Below are positions 11,652 to 23,200 of a DNA stretch of 64,000 bases, in pieces. Location of the stretch: the NCBI RefSeq assembly GCF_020283565.1, contig NC_060063.1, positions 43,856,856-43,920,855 on the forward strand, in the 5' to 3' direction. Every line of letters starts with the position of its first letter. Positions within the stretch are counted from its first letter, which is position 1. Made by a program: the position numbers and the translations under genes. The notes beneath the pieces were generated by a model. It made no database searches. It was not told the DNA's origin and saw nothing but the letters and a program-made list of their open reading frames with translations. The stretch is from Trifolium pratense (taxonomy: Eukaryota > Streptophyta > Magnoliopsida > Fabales > Fabaceae).

Positions 11652-13126
11652 TGTTGGAGTAAGCCCTAAAAGCCAATCTATTTTGATAGAATTGTCTTTT
11701 GTATGATGACTTTGATTTATATATTTAATATATATAATAAGGCATTTCTTTATTATGTTTATTTCAAACTAATAAAGTCCCTAGAATAGCTAGTCTAATT
11801 AATGGAACATTAAGTGTGACTTAATAGTGAGACTCCATTAAACATAAGAACACTATTCTTAAAGTATCCATAGTCAAGTTTTACTGTGATGTAGGATAAC
11901 GATAAAACATAGAGACTATTATGTGAGTAGACTGATGACCTCATCTCACGAGTCATGGATATGAGATATCAAGTCTTCACATGGATATAAATATTATGAG
12001 TAATATTTATATTGGATTGACCCGCCATGAGAATACTACATAGTATGTTATGAAAAGTGTCATAAGTTATTCTCATAGTGATAATGATGTATACCACCCT
12101 TCGACCTGAAACCACTATGGACCCTAGATGTGGAGTAGAGTACTTAGTTGTCGTTCAAACATTGTCCGTAACAGGATGACTATAAAGTCGGTTGATGGGT
12201 ACTCTACAAATCATGCTGAGGGACATGAGTGACCTAGATGGAATTTGCCCCTCCTATATAACAGGAGCAATATCTGTAGGCCTCTTGATGGAATATGGCT
12301 GATAAAATGCGTGGCCACGCCGAACTAAGTCAATATGAGATATTGAGCTTATTCATTGTTCAGTATATTCTGGGATCAAGAAATAAAATATTGAACCATA
12401 CAAGGGTGACACGATCTATGCCTTGTGTTCAATATAGATATAAGGTCAAAGGGGTAATTATACACACGATCGTTATCACGGAAAGGTTTCGTCAGATCAC
12501 ATGACATTCTCGTCACTTGGGTAGCAGTAATGTGTTGCTAGATACCGCTCACTGTTTATAATATTAAATATGTGATTTAATATTATTGCCAACGTTACGA
12601 GAACCTATAGGGTCACACACAAAGGACAGATAGATGAGAGAAATAAATAAGTAAGACTTATTAGTAATTAAATAATTAAGTATGACTTATTATTTAATTT
12701 ATGAAAATAGAGAAATGCGGTCCACCGTAAGGTACGGTGTAGTGCTTGGCTTGATTACCACACAAGTGGTTCTATAAATAGAACCCTTGTGATGAAGTTT
12801 TGTAAGCTTAACCTAATTCACAAAGTGAAACCTAACCGCCGCTCTCTAAACCTTGTTCTCTCTGAATCTCTGGTGGAATTGGCTAGCACCGGTCATCGGA
12901 GAAGTTCTGTTCGTGTGGACTGAGTAGATGCATCGCTACTTTGCTTTGCTCGTGATCAGAAACAGTTTCTACTTCAAAGGTTCTGCACTTCAAGAGGTAA
13001 ACACATAAACTTGTGGTTTTGTGTTCGTTGATTTGTGATTAATGGTTTAATCAAGATCCGTTCATCGGGATTGTTCCGCTAAGAGGATTAATTTTTTTTT
13101 GAAAATACCCCTCTTAAATCCCTTCA
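11652..13126 (+). mobile_element. Solo LTR, 1475 bp, with 5-bp TSD
   Basis: Begins TGTTGGAGTAAGCCC and ends AAATCCCTTCA. ATGCT is duplicated on both sides (11647-11651 and 13127-13131). It has a TATA-like TCTATAAATAGAACCC near 12771, followed by a transcribed-leader-like part. There is no primer site or coding interior, so it is read as a solo LTR. The ORFs inside are chance frames. Confidence 0.85.
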
Positions 13127-13392
13127 ATGCTCACAGTCAATGATATTCATAGAGATAACTTTCAAGGAAGCTCAAACATTTAGATAGATACTTACAACTC
13201 TTTGTATATATCTGTGAATATTTGTAAAGCATAAACACTTAGATAGATTCTTACAAACTTATATCTTAGATTATCTAAGTTGTTTAGAAAACTCAGCGCT
13301 TAATTGTAATCTTACCACTCTTTGGAGTCTCAAAAGTATGCAAAACCAAAACAATCTCTATAACTCTGATTGTAAAAGTCCTTAGGTTGTAG

Positions 13393-14518
13393 TGTTGAGG
13401 AAATATCCCAAAAATCTCTTTGTGTTTTAAAGATAACAAACTTAATGATTAAGAATCATTTTATGATTCTGATATGTTTTATTATCTAATATGTTTCCTT
13501 GAGTGTGATAGAGCATAGGAAAATTTTCTAAAAGAATCCAAAGTCTCACTCATATATGAGAAACATTTTTGCTTCACAAGATGAGAAGCATTCAAGCTTC
13601 ATCATATTAAGAACCATTCATGGTTCATGATAAAAAGCAACCATGATTTGAAAATTATATGATCAGAAGCGATTAATTAGAAGAACACTTTCAAATCAAT
13701 TTGAAGGTTCACAGTATTCAATAAGAAAGACTTATATATGGAAGAAAAAAATGTCTACACCACATGAGAAGTAGATTCCATGAAAGGACAAAAATGCTTC
13801 TAACAGACACAACTTGAGATGCAATGGTCAAATGATCAGAAGCATCATCAAAATCAACATGAGAAGCATCGTAAACATCACTGGTCAATATCAAGGCCTC
13901 CTTGTTTCTTAACTAAAGGCTTGAGAAGCATAATCATGCAAGTAATTGCTAGTTCATGGCTTGTTCAAGAAGAATAACATCACTGGTCAATATCAAGGCC
14001 TCCTTGTATTCTGAACAACAAAAGAAACTGAAGCATTTGCCTTGCTCTTGCATACAAGAAGCTTCATATATCTCTTCACACTTATATGGTTCATCACTTA
14101 TCCATTAAAAGTGAATGTATAATTATCTACCTGTTGAGAAGCATTTTCATCCTTTCCCCGGTTTTGTTGTAAACACCTTTAATCTTCTTTGGACTTAAGG
14201 AAGAATTTGTAGATTTTTTACTTGGTCTAGTTAGATTGGATTTGTGTGCAGAATTTGAGAGGGTGTCTCAATCACATTGTAATCTATCTAGGTCAGAACG
14301 TTGTGCAGATTTGGGAGGTTATCCCAAGCACTAGTGAACACTCACAAAGTTTGTGAGGATTGGAGTAGCCCACCTTGGGTGAATCGGTATGGAGCTCTGT
14401 CACGGCCCGTATCCGACCGAACGCTTGAATGTGTTGTCGGTTATATCATTTTTGAGTCGGATCGCGGGTTCATACTCAGCCCTACCCATAATCGTATGCA
14501 AAAGTTCAATCATATCTC
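13393..14518 (+). mobile_element. LTR fragment B (Copia-type)
   Basis: Starts TGTTGAGGAAATATCCC. It contains repeated GAAGCAT motifs and an LTR-like tail (GAGGATTGGAGTAGCCCACC). The right end is not defined; a Stowaway-like MITE begins at 14523. Confidence 0.4.
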
Positions 14519-14522
14519 ATTA

Positions 14523-14743
14523 CTCCATCCATCTTAAATTATATTGCAAAATAAATAAATCAAATTTATTAAAAAAATCAAAACATAAAAATTTAAAGTA
14601 TGTTATTTTATTTTTTTTAAAGTAAGTTGTATGAGAAGATTAAAAAATTCTAGAAAAAGATATATGTTTAATTTGTTTTTTTATCTTATAATTTGAGATC
14701 AAAAAATTGAGTTTTTTTCTCTTTTATTTAGAGACGGAGGCAG
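14523..14743. mobile_element. Stowaway-like MITE
   Basis: The left end CTCCATCCATC is preceded by TA; the right end GAGACGGAGGCAG is followed by TA. The interior is AT-rich. Confidence 0.65.
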
Positions 14744-14994
14744 TATTTTTATATAGCATAATAATATTTCTAGATCCACCCTAATTGGATGTTTGTTTTT
14801 TATAAATCATTTGTTGCATTTGAAATGAAAGACCTTACATAATTATACCGTTGATTACTTAATTTTATCATGAGTAGTATACATTGTAACAAAGCACCCC
14901 CATCAACATTGAAATGTAATTGTGAATGCCACACTTTTTATTACAAACCTAAAAAATGATTCTCAAATAAATTTATTGCATGATTGTGCAAACT

Positions 14995-15085
14995 TTTTTT
15001 TTTTTACAATGGAGCTGAGAATCGAGCCCAGAATCTCTGGTATATTACTCAAACCCCTCACCACTAGATCATACCTAGTGACTTT
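14995..15085 (-). repeat. tRNA-derived SINE fragment
   Basis: A reverse-strand B box (from GAATCGAGCCC) and an A-box-like stretch (from ACCACTAGATCATACC) lie next to a T-run that would be the poly(A) tail. Confidence 0.4.
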
Positions 15086-15139
15086 GATTGTACAAACTTT
15101 AAGATTACACATAAAAAGAATTAAGCAACAATTAATTAA

Positions 15140-15655
15140 TTAAGCAGTAAATAATCCTGCTATAATTTGAATAATTTGATCAATTTGCAAGGCAACTTCA
15201 CCATAACTTGGAAGGGAAGAAGTATCATGATAACTAGTATCATAAATACAATTTCTAATGTCTTGCATTATATCATTAGCTCCAACACTCATAAGATGAT
15301 AATTTCCTTCCTTCAAAACTCTTTCTACGTTCCCAAGCACAAAAAGAGCACCCCCATCATTAACAAATTCTTTCAAACACATTTTGTAATGAGTTAATGC
15401 TTTGACATCGTTACCACTTTGTGCGATCAGCGTGTTGATTAGCTTCACAGTGTTCGTCATATTAACACGAAGCACGCCAATCGTATATTGTGCAAGACTA
15501 ACAAGGTCTGCACCTTTTTTTGAATTGAGAAGAGTCGAACAAAATGAAGGGTTTTTTGCTTTGTGGCAAATCTCATCTACTTGAACAATTTTGGTTGAAT
15601 AAGAGGATGTAATACATAGAAGAAACACTAGCAAAATGAAAGAGTGATGAACCAT
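15140..15655 (-). CDS. PMEI-domain (invertase/pectin methylesterase inhibitor) protein
   Basis: A single-exon gene for 171 residues. The N-terminus is a clear signal peptide (MVHHSFILLVFLLCITSSYS), so it should be secreted to the cell wall or vacuole. The mature part has the four-helix PMEI fold signature: the Cys30-Cys39 hairpin in ICHKAKNPSFC, plus Cys93 in YKMCLKEF and Cys136 near the C-terminus, placed as the two disulfides of the family. Family members inhibit pectin methylesterase or acid invertase by 1:1 complex formation; the sequence does not say which. Length fits the family (150-200). The start is the only Met before the signal peptide. No broken residues seen. Its neighbours are TEs. 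Confidence 0.88.
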   Translation of the reverse strand: MVHHSFILLVFLLCITSSYSTKIVQVDEICHKAKNPSFCSTLLNSKKGADLVSLAQYTIGVLRVNMTNTVKLINTLIAQSGNDVKALTHYKMCLKEFVNDGGALFVLGNVERVLKEGNYHLMSVGANDIMQDIRNCIYDTSYHDTSSLPSYGEVALQIDQIIQIIAGLFTA

Positions 15656-15889
15656 TTTTTGTCTTTCTTTATTAGTTCTCCTATCTTAGTATTTACTTTG
15701 ATTGGTTTCCTCACATGGTTTTATAGTTATCATCAATTCAAATTGAAAAGTAAAACACTCAATTATTAATTTTAAATAGTTAACTATTTTAGTTTTTGCC
15801 AAAAAAAGTTATTAATTATTTTAATTGAATATTGGTCAATATACAGGTATTTTGACTTAGGTTTGTTTTTTTGAAGTCTGACTTAGGTT

Positions 15890-16010
15890 TAATATATGGT
15901 AGGAGGACCGCGGTTCGATCCCCGCAATTGCGATCGGGAGGGGGCTGGAACCACTTGATGCTAGAACTGACTCCGAACCAGATTCAACTGGTGGTGAAAA
16001 ACCAAAAAAA
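15890..16010 (+). mobile_element. tRNA-derived SINE (family B, copy 1)
   Basis: B box GGTTCGATCCCC, then GATCGGGAGGGGGCTG..AACCACTTGATG, AACTGACTCCGAACCAGATT and an A-rich tail. The copy at 31950-32112 shares the same order. Confidence 0.65.
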
Positions 16011-16084
16011 ATTCTCAACAAGTCAAATTGTGTTTTTTGACTTTGGTTGACTATGATTTTTTTTTGTTTGATAGACGAAATTGC

Positions 16085-16200
16085 AAAGTCATTGAAAACT
16101 CACACACACACAAAGTAGAGTGACTAGGGTTCGAACCCCGATCCTGAGGTGCGACACTAGCAATTTCAGCATTTCTGCCATTTGAGCTAGGATTTGTAGA
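16085..16200 (-). mobile_element. tRNA-derived SINE (family C)
   Basis: On the minus strand: an A-box-like CTAGCTCAAATGGCAGAA, then a B box GGGTTCGAACCC about 55 bp later. Confidence 0.6.
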
Positions 16201-17333
16201 CGACTATGATATTTTTCTTTTAATGATAAATAATATTACGGAGTATTAAATTAAATTGATATGCGCTTACTAATAGAAACAAACATTATCACTTGACCAA
16301 GAACAAATAAATACTACATCATCTTGTAAGTACAAGTACGGTCTAAACTTGCTTAAAAAAAAGGTACGGTAAATTATTAAAAACAAAACAAAAACAAATT
16401 AAAAAGCAATACAACTTCTCATAAAAAACAATAAAATTTATACATGGGTTACCAAGTAGATCTAACAGAAAATGCTACGATTGAGATATATTCACATTTT
16501 TTATAATTTTAAATGTATTTTATAATTGTTTTATCGGTGATAAACCCTCTGAAGTTGGTTTCCCAAAAGATTTGTCTTAGGGAAGCAATTCTAACTCGTT
16601 TAGTTTATTGTCTTGGTTAAATGTATTTTATATTGTAGCATTGAAAATAGAGTTTCAGATGTGTTTTCTTTATATATTAACGAAATTCATTTAGAAATTC
16701 AGAAGTAAAGGAGGGGCAATAAGGCGGATTAAGGAGCTCTCGAGAGAATGCGACTCTCTCTATCATAGGGAGACAAAACTTTCTCTTCAAGAAATCGAGG
16801 TTACTTTGTATGCGTGGTTTTTACTCCTTTGTTTTAATTATGCCTATGAGTCGCTAAATATATTTAGGTTAGGTCGAGTAGATAAATTTCTCTATGAATG
16901 CTTGAGACTATGTAATTTGGTTAGAAAAAATTTATATTAATTACTATTCGGTTTATTATCTATTATTATCTTTGCTTTAATGTTTTATTCTTAATACTGA
17001 TCACATTATAGAATAAACCTCTAGGATTAAGTGATCTCGTGACAACACTACTCATCACGAACTAAGAGATAATATAGCTAGCCAACATTGGGAACGGAAG
17101 TACAAGTACTCGAGGTTAGGGGCAAAGGATTAATGGAACACATTGTTAATTTCTGCATGTTTTAGAGCTGTTCAATCAAGGTAAGCTTAATGTTGAGAAC
17201 TTGTTAAAGGCTAACACGTGACAAACAATGACACTCTTATCATTGGTTTAGTATCAGCGTCCTCAATTGTAATATGATGATTTTAGTATGCGACAACACA
17301 TAATTTAGAATTAATTGGCCAGATAATAAAATG
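16201..17333. other. AT-rich intergenic stretch
   Basis: No coding or structural feature recognised. It probably contains decayed retroelement sequence. Confidence 0.35.
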
Positions 17334-17341
17334 AATAGAAG

Positions 17342-17437
17342 AACCCACTTGGGTTGGTCTGGTGTGAGAGTATCAGGTTCGATTTTCTCTGTGCCAATTT
17401 GGGTGGGCTAATTTAGCTTCTTCAAAAAAAAAAAAAA
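17342..17437 (+). mobile_element. tRNA-derived SINE (family A, copy 2), short form
   Basis: A box GGTTGGTCTGGTGTGAG, B box GGTTCGATTT, tail GTGCCAATTTGGGTGGGCTA and poly(A). AATAGAAG is duplicated on both sides (17334-17341 and 17438-17445). Confidence 0.85.
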
Positions 17438-18218
17438 AATAGAAGCAATATAACGTCAGTTACCAAACAGAAGTATGAGATGAATTCGAAAGCACTTAAC
17501 CTATATTTCTCATCTGATTTTCTTTTAGCTTTTATCATCTGATTTATGTCTCAAAACCTTTTGAAACTAAAAAACAAATGCAAACTATCTAATTCATAAA
17601 CGAAACTAATCGTTTTGGCAAGAATCCTGCGGAAACGAATCTGTATTATAAATATTATTACTCGACGACAGACTGATCCACTTGTATGACTGTAGTCAGC
17701 GCCCCAAAATTCTATTTTTGCCCATTGAGAATGGTTTGGATTCTATTTTCCAAACCAAATTTTAGTTCGAAAAATAGATTTCACTAACTGCAATTTGGAA
17801 ATGTAATTTGAACCGGCCATTGTTGTTAAACAACCATAAATTGATATCTTCCAAACTGTAGAGAGCATAAGAAAATTTTCCCTTACAGCCCAACACAACA
17901 CTTATACCCTTACAAACAATTAAACATTCCAAATTTATCCTTGTTTTTTTTTGGTAGAAACCAAATTTATCCTTTTTATTTTATTGAACTTTTCATCCTA
18001 TTCACCCCACGTGCCATTTACCGGAAAACTTTATCTAACTTATCCGGTAAATCAAATTAGATCATCAATTAACTTAATACTATAAGTTTTCAAATATTTA
18101 CCAGAAAACTTTCATTATCTCTTATCCCCAGGCACCTAGAACTAAAACACTACATAAAACAAACAGACAATTAATCGAATTTGAAATATCAACCAATCAT
18201 CAACTAAATCAATATTAA

Positions 18219-18601
18219 GGGGTGTATTGGATTGAGATTTCATGAGATTTTAAAAGACTTTTTTGTGACAAAAAAAATCTTGAGGGATTCAATCAAGACT
18301 TTTAAAAAAGTTAGATAAATCTTGTGGTATTCAATCAAGACAAATAAGATTTTTTTTTCAGGACAACAAAATCTGTTGGTATTCAATTGAGATTTGTTCC
18401 TACTTTTAAAATGTCCATTGGTATTCAAAAGTCTACCGATTTTGATTGATTCTTGTTTGGAATGAATTTTGAGAGACATTTTAGTTGAAAATATATTTGA
18501 CAGACTTTTTCAACAATCTCACCAAAAGTCTTTAAAATCAATATAATCCAACAAAATCTTATAAAATCATCGAGACTTTATCTCAATCCAATACATCCTC
18601 C
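18219..18601. mobile_element. MITE with 18-bp-class terminal inverted repeats
   Basis: The left end GGGGTGTATTGGATTGAG matches the right end CTCAATCCAATACATCCTCC inverted. The inside carries repeated TTGGTATTCAA motifs. The target duplication is not clear, so the superfamily is undecided. Confidence 0.7.
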
Positions 18602-18829
18602 TTCCTTTACGACACACACATAGAATATATACTTTTTTTTTTCTTTTACAAAACATAGAGAATAAGAATATATACTTATCAAACCGGAACAATTGTTTAT
18701 TGGTTTTTTGGTAGAAATAAAAACCGAACCAAAGGTAAAACCGAACCAAAATTTCCTCTCACCCCAACATTTATACCTTTACTCGGAAATTCCCATTTTA
18801 CTCGGAAAACTCAGCTTCAAGAATTTTTT

Positions 18830-19920
18830 TTTTCTACCCCTATATTTATCACTATACCCCAACAATTTTTCAAAAATGCCCATTCTACCCTTATCTTACT
18901 CTATTATTATTTTTTTTTTACTAAATTATATTTTATTATTTTTTACTTTGTCATTTTATAACTTTTCCGGTAGATTGGTTCCGCAAGACTTTTCCGGTAA
19001 GTATTTTTTCTTTCCGGTATGTTAAATTTACCGGCACACTTTGAAAAAGTGTTCGGTTTGCAATCGTTTTTATCAGAACACTTTAAAAAAGTGTACCCGT
19101 TTAAAAACTGTGCATAATTTTTCTAATTACCGGAACACTTTGAAAGTGTGCCGGTATTATAAGCAATTACAATCACACAATAAAGCAAGCAGGAGATTAC
19201 TTACTCCTTCGTTTCAATTAATAATTATTTTCATAACATTTTGTATGTTTCTCTCCATGTGCAATTATTGTACTCACACATAGATTCCAAAGAGATTTTT
19301 GCCTCAACATTTCAGTTGAATTGAATTTCAGATTCATCAAATTCATTCATGTCTTCCTTCATTTCCTGCTTCTACAAACGCCGCAAATTTGAACTCAAAT
19401 CTACCACCACCACCACCAATGCTCTAAACAGGAAGAGGTACGATGTGTACCTGAGTTTTTGCGACAAAGACACAAGTTCTTTGTTTTGGGTGTCTATAAC
19501 GTGCTTACTTTAAAAAATGAGTTTCTGTTTTCTGGGACACGTTTATAATACCGGCATACTTTACATCATACCGGAACACGTTTATAATACCGGCACACTT
19601 TTTAAAAGTGTTCCGGTATGTAATTAGAAAAATTTTGCACACTTTTCAAACCGGAATACTATTTTAAAGTGTTCCGGTAAAAACGATTGCAAACCGAAAC
19701 ATTTTTTCAAAGTGTGCTGGTAAATTTAATGTACCGAAAAAAAAAATACGTATCGGAACAGTCTTGCGGAACCAAACTATGGAAAAGTTATAAAATGACA
19801 AAGTAAAAACTAATAAAATATTATTTAGTAAAAAAAATATAATAGAGTAAGATAAGGGTAGAATGAGCATTTTTGAAAAAATGTTGGGGTATAGTGATAA
19901 ATGTAGGGGTAGGAAAAAAA
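18830..19920. mobile_element. Long-inverted-repeat (Mutator-like) element carrying a TIR-domain gene fragment
   Basis: Two arms of roughly 330 bp (about 18830-19170 and 19555-19920) are inverted copies of each other. Matching landmarks are CTACCCCTATATTTATCAC versus GTGATAAATGTAGGGGTAG, and GGTTCCGCAAGACT versus AGTCTTGCGGAACC. The arms also contain repeated ACCGGCACACTTT motifs. The unique centre (about 19170-19550) holds the N-terminal coding start of a TIR-type NBS-LRR gene (separate entry). Long arms plus a captured host fragment resemble Pack-MULEs. The 9-bp target duplication was not found, so the class is inferred. Confidence 0.65.
19349..19513 (+). pseudogene. Captured TIR-domain (NBS-LRR resistance gene) N-terminal fragment
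   Basis: An ATG opens 54 codons beginning MSSFISCFYKRRKFELKS. It contains RKRYDVYLSFCDKDTSS, the first strand and loop of a plant TIR domain (usual pattern YDVFLSFRGxDTR). It then leaves the TIR pattern and stops. No NB-ARC or LRR follows, so only the first exon start was captured. Plant TIR domains are NAD+-cleaving immune signalling modules; this fragment lacks the catalytic glutamate region and cannot act. Confidence 0.75.
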
Positions 19921-19934
19921 TTCCTCAAATTATT

Positions 19935-19975
19935 AATGGGCCATTTGGGCCCCCAAATAAAAAGCCCATTCAACT
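19935..19975 (+). promoter_or_regulatory. Site II (TGGGCY) promoter cluster of the mitochondrial RRM-like gene
   Basis: Three Site II elements lie within 40 bp: ATGGGCC, TTGGGCC and, reversed, AGCCCAT. They sit about 60-100 bp upstream of the probable leader exon. TCP-bound Site II elements are common in promoters of plant mitochondrial and ribosomal protein genes. Confidence 0.65.
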
Positions 19976-20276
19976 TCACTTGTTTGGTGCCCTATGCTAC
20001 GCTTCTTTCTCATTACACTCTCTCAGTGATTGTTCGTTCCATCGATCGTAGCAAAAAATCGAACAGGTAATTTTTCAAATATCTCATCTTTCTCTTCATT
20101 TTCATCCTACCCATTTTTCATTTTATTTCATACAGCTGAAAAATTGAATTTTTTTGACATAAAAATTCAATTTTTTTTGATATAAAATTTGTATATTTAT
20201 ATTCATATTTATGGTGATAAAGTGATTCTTTATGAATGTTGGTTTTGTGATGTGATTTTAGGGTTTATTGTGGAAG

Positions 20277-23200
20277 ATGGGTAGTGTTGTTAGAGCTACA
20301 TTGAAGAAAACAAACTCTAGTGTTTGTGTATTTCAGAGAAGTAATGGTTTTGTTGCTAGATTCTTCTCTACTGAAGCTGAACAGCCACCACAGCATTCAA
20401 CACCTCCTTTTTTGCGTACAGACAATTCAGGTATACTTTTTTTTTTATAAATTTGTTTGTATACGTTATGCTATGCATGATTTGAAATCTATGAAGCACG
20501 GACACTCATCGGATTTGTGTCCCGGTGTTGGACGCGAGTTAATGCCCGACACGACACCGGCACTTATTGTTATTTTCTCGAATTATTATCGGTGTCGACG
20601 TGTGAGTGTGTGTATCCATGCTTCATAGTTTGAAATTGAAGTTGGATTGTTGGCTTAGTTTTTATGAAATATCAGTTGTTTTGTTTAGGATTGTTATTGT
20701 TTTATTGGGGAAGGAGATGTAAACGATTGAGTTCAAGTTGGGTAGTTAAAATGGAGGAGGGTCTTAGGTGTTTTATTACTTTTATGTGATATGAAAGTAC
20801 CGATCAAGCTGAAGGGAAAATTTTATTATACTGCGGTAAGACTGGTGATTTTCTAAAGAACCACCTAAAAAATAAATTAAGTGTAGCAGAGGTGAGGATG
20901 TTGCGTTGGATGTGTGGTAAGATTAGACAAGATAGATTAGAAACTATGAAGCACGAACACGGACACTGGACACAACACACGGACACTGACACATCGACGC
21001 CAATAATAATTTTGAGAAAATGACATAATTCAGTGTAATCATAAGTGCCGGTGTCGTGTCAGTAAAGAGAGCGTTGGTGTAGCGCCTATGGTAGAAAACA
21101 TGGTTGAAACTAGTCTTAGTGGTTTCGGCATGTAGAGAGAAGACCTGTAGATTCAGTAGTACGGGGAGTAGATCAGATGGAGGGAAGTCAAAACACTAGA
21201 GGTAGAGGAAGACCTAGGAAAACTTTAGGAGAAACTATTAAGAATGATTTAGAAATTAGTGAGTTGGATAGAAATATTATATTTGATAGAACATTATGTG
21301 GCGTCGTTTGATTCATGTAGTCGACGACACTTAGTGGGATAAGGCTTGATTGTTGTTGTTTGTTGTTATTATTGGGGGAAATTACATTGATATTTTCAGT
21401 TATTATGCTGAAATGATATATACGTTCATTTTATTTTTTGAACAAACATTCACTGCCCTTATTTGTTGGGAGAATTTTGCTCTCATTGAATACTATGAAG
21501 CACAAAGATTCCTCCAACGTGCTGTGTCGGACATCGTTTAGGCACCGGAACTTCTCGGACATATGCCTTGAACATCTGTCAAACACTCTTAACTGTGTCC
21601 AATTAAAAATATTTTAGATACGCAATAAGAGACTGAGTCTTAACTTCTTGGACACTACCAATCCTAGATTAGATCATTTATTTTTTGAGACAAATAGCAA
21701 AACAATGTATCTTATCTTTTTATGCGATGCTCATTATCACAGGACTAACTAATTGTTATAAAATATGTAGTTCATCATCCTGTCTTAGGATTATGTATGC
21801 AAGGATTTGCATTATGTGTTTCCTAGTCTTAGTATTCTTGTTTGTGAGGGTCATCATCGTAACAATTTTAGGAGGGAGATTAGGAAGTTCTTGTTTTTAG
21901 GAGATTCTGTTTTCTATAGGATATCATCAATATAGCATAATTTTTACACATTTACAATATGTTTGGATTTGGATTGAATAACTAGGAGGGAAAGAATTGG
22001 TTGCGATTTTATTTTGTTTTACATAAGCCTTATATTTTTTTTATTTTGAAGAAAAAGTGGAACAGAATACAACATAAAATCATCATGTAACCTTCAAACC
22101 ATCACCGCTGTATGTTTCTACTTTCGACAACTATTTTATAGCATTCAGTTTATCGATGAAAAATAACCTTGTTCGTTTTCTCTCCTATACTAAGTCTGTC
22201 CAAAGTTATCCTTAGCATTTAGTTGCCACTCGACGACACCTAGCACATGCCGCATTTAATATAAGTGAAACACATATTGTAAATAACACCTTGTAGCAGG
22301 GCACTTGGCTAAATATTTGTCACAAATTGTAGGGGATAATAGAAAATCTCTCCATCATTGTTCGTGTTTTAAGTTTTTCCTTGTATGTCTATTCATGTAT
22401 AGTTGTATACTGCTAAATGTTAAACTTAAAAACACTTAACTGGTTTTAGAAAATGCATATAATTTTACAAGTTTATGACATTTGTCTTTCATGCGATGCA
22501 ACTGACACTGGCAGAACATATGTGTGCACATTTTATTTTTATTTTTTTTGAAAACTTGGTATCCGGCCTTAGGACCGACTAATCCAAGGGGACCAATCCC
22601 ACCGCCCATTTGCGGGGGGCCCCATTAAAAGCCCCAGTTTTTTTGCTCTGTATGGACTTAGCCCACCGAAATTGGCACCAGGGGGAATCGAACTCGAGAC
22701 CTTGAGAGGAGCATACTCCAAGGACCCAAGCCAACACCACTAGACCAACCCCAAGTGGGGTCATATGTGTGCACATTTACACTTGGCCATACTCCCTCTG
22801 GTCTCTGAAAAAATAATCTTTCCTTATATATGAGACCGGAGAGAGTACATATGAATTTTGAAAACATGGTGTTAATTGACATGTTTAACCGAGTCACTTC
22901 TAGTTTAAGTTGTTTTCATGCAAGGTGATGAATATGCTGCTTTCTTATTCTTTTATCAGGTTTGACATATGCTAGGCTGACTGGTGTTCATAAACATGCT
23001 CTCAAAACGGATATCATCAGCTTTCTTGAAGGTTGTAATTTGACTCTGGAGGATGTTAAAATGGAGTACACCCGTGGTGGCTTCAACCCACTTGCAATGT
23101 AATGTATTCTGTCTTTTGTCGTGCTTATTTAGTTTTTCATTATGTGTCACAAAAACTATATGATACGAGCTGTTTTGTCAAACACGGATTGCAGAAAATA

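Larger units (their letters stand above)
10567..13392 (+). mobile_element. LTR fragment A hosting two nested insertions
   Basis: Begins TGTTAAACCAAAATGAG and contains GTTTTGATGATAACAA and GTGTGCAGGACC, typical of Copia-type LTRs. It is interrupted by a hAT element (11080-11603) and a solo LTR (11652-13126), and resumes at 13132. Its 3' end merges with another LTR start at 13393. Confidence 0.5.

Noticed and set aside
12295..12504. 69-codon ORF on the plus strand
   Set aside because: Lies wholly inside the solo LTR at 11652-13126; no protein family pattern.
14301..14625. Overlapping 78-codon ORFs
   Set aside because: Within LTR fragment B and a Stowaway MITE; composition is not protein-like.
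18693..19283. ORFs in the left arm of the inverted-repeat element
   Set aside because: Phe/Leu-rich translations of AT-rich repeat; the arms are structural.
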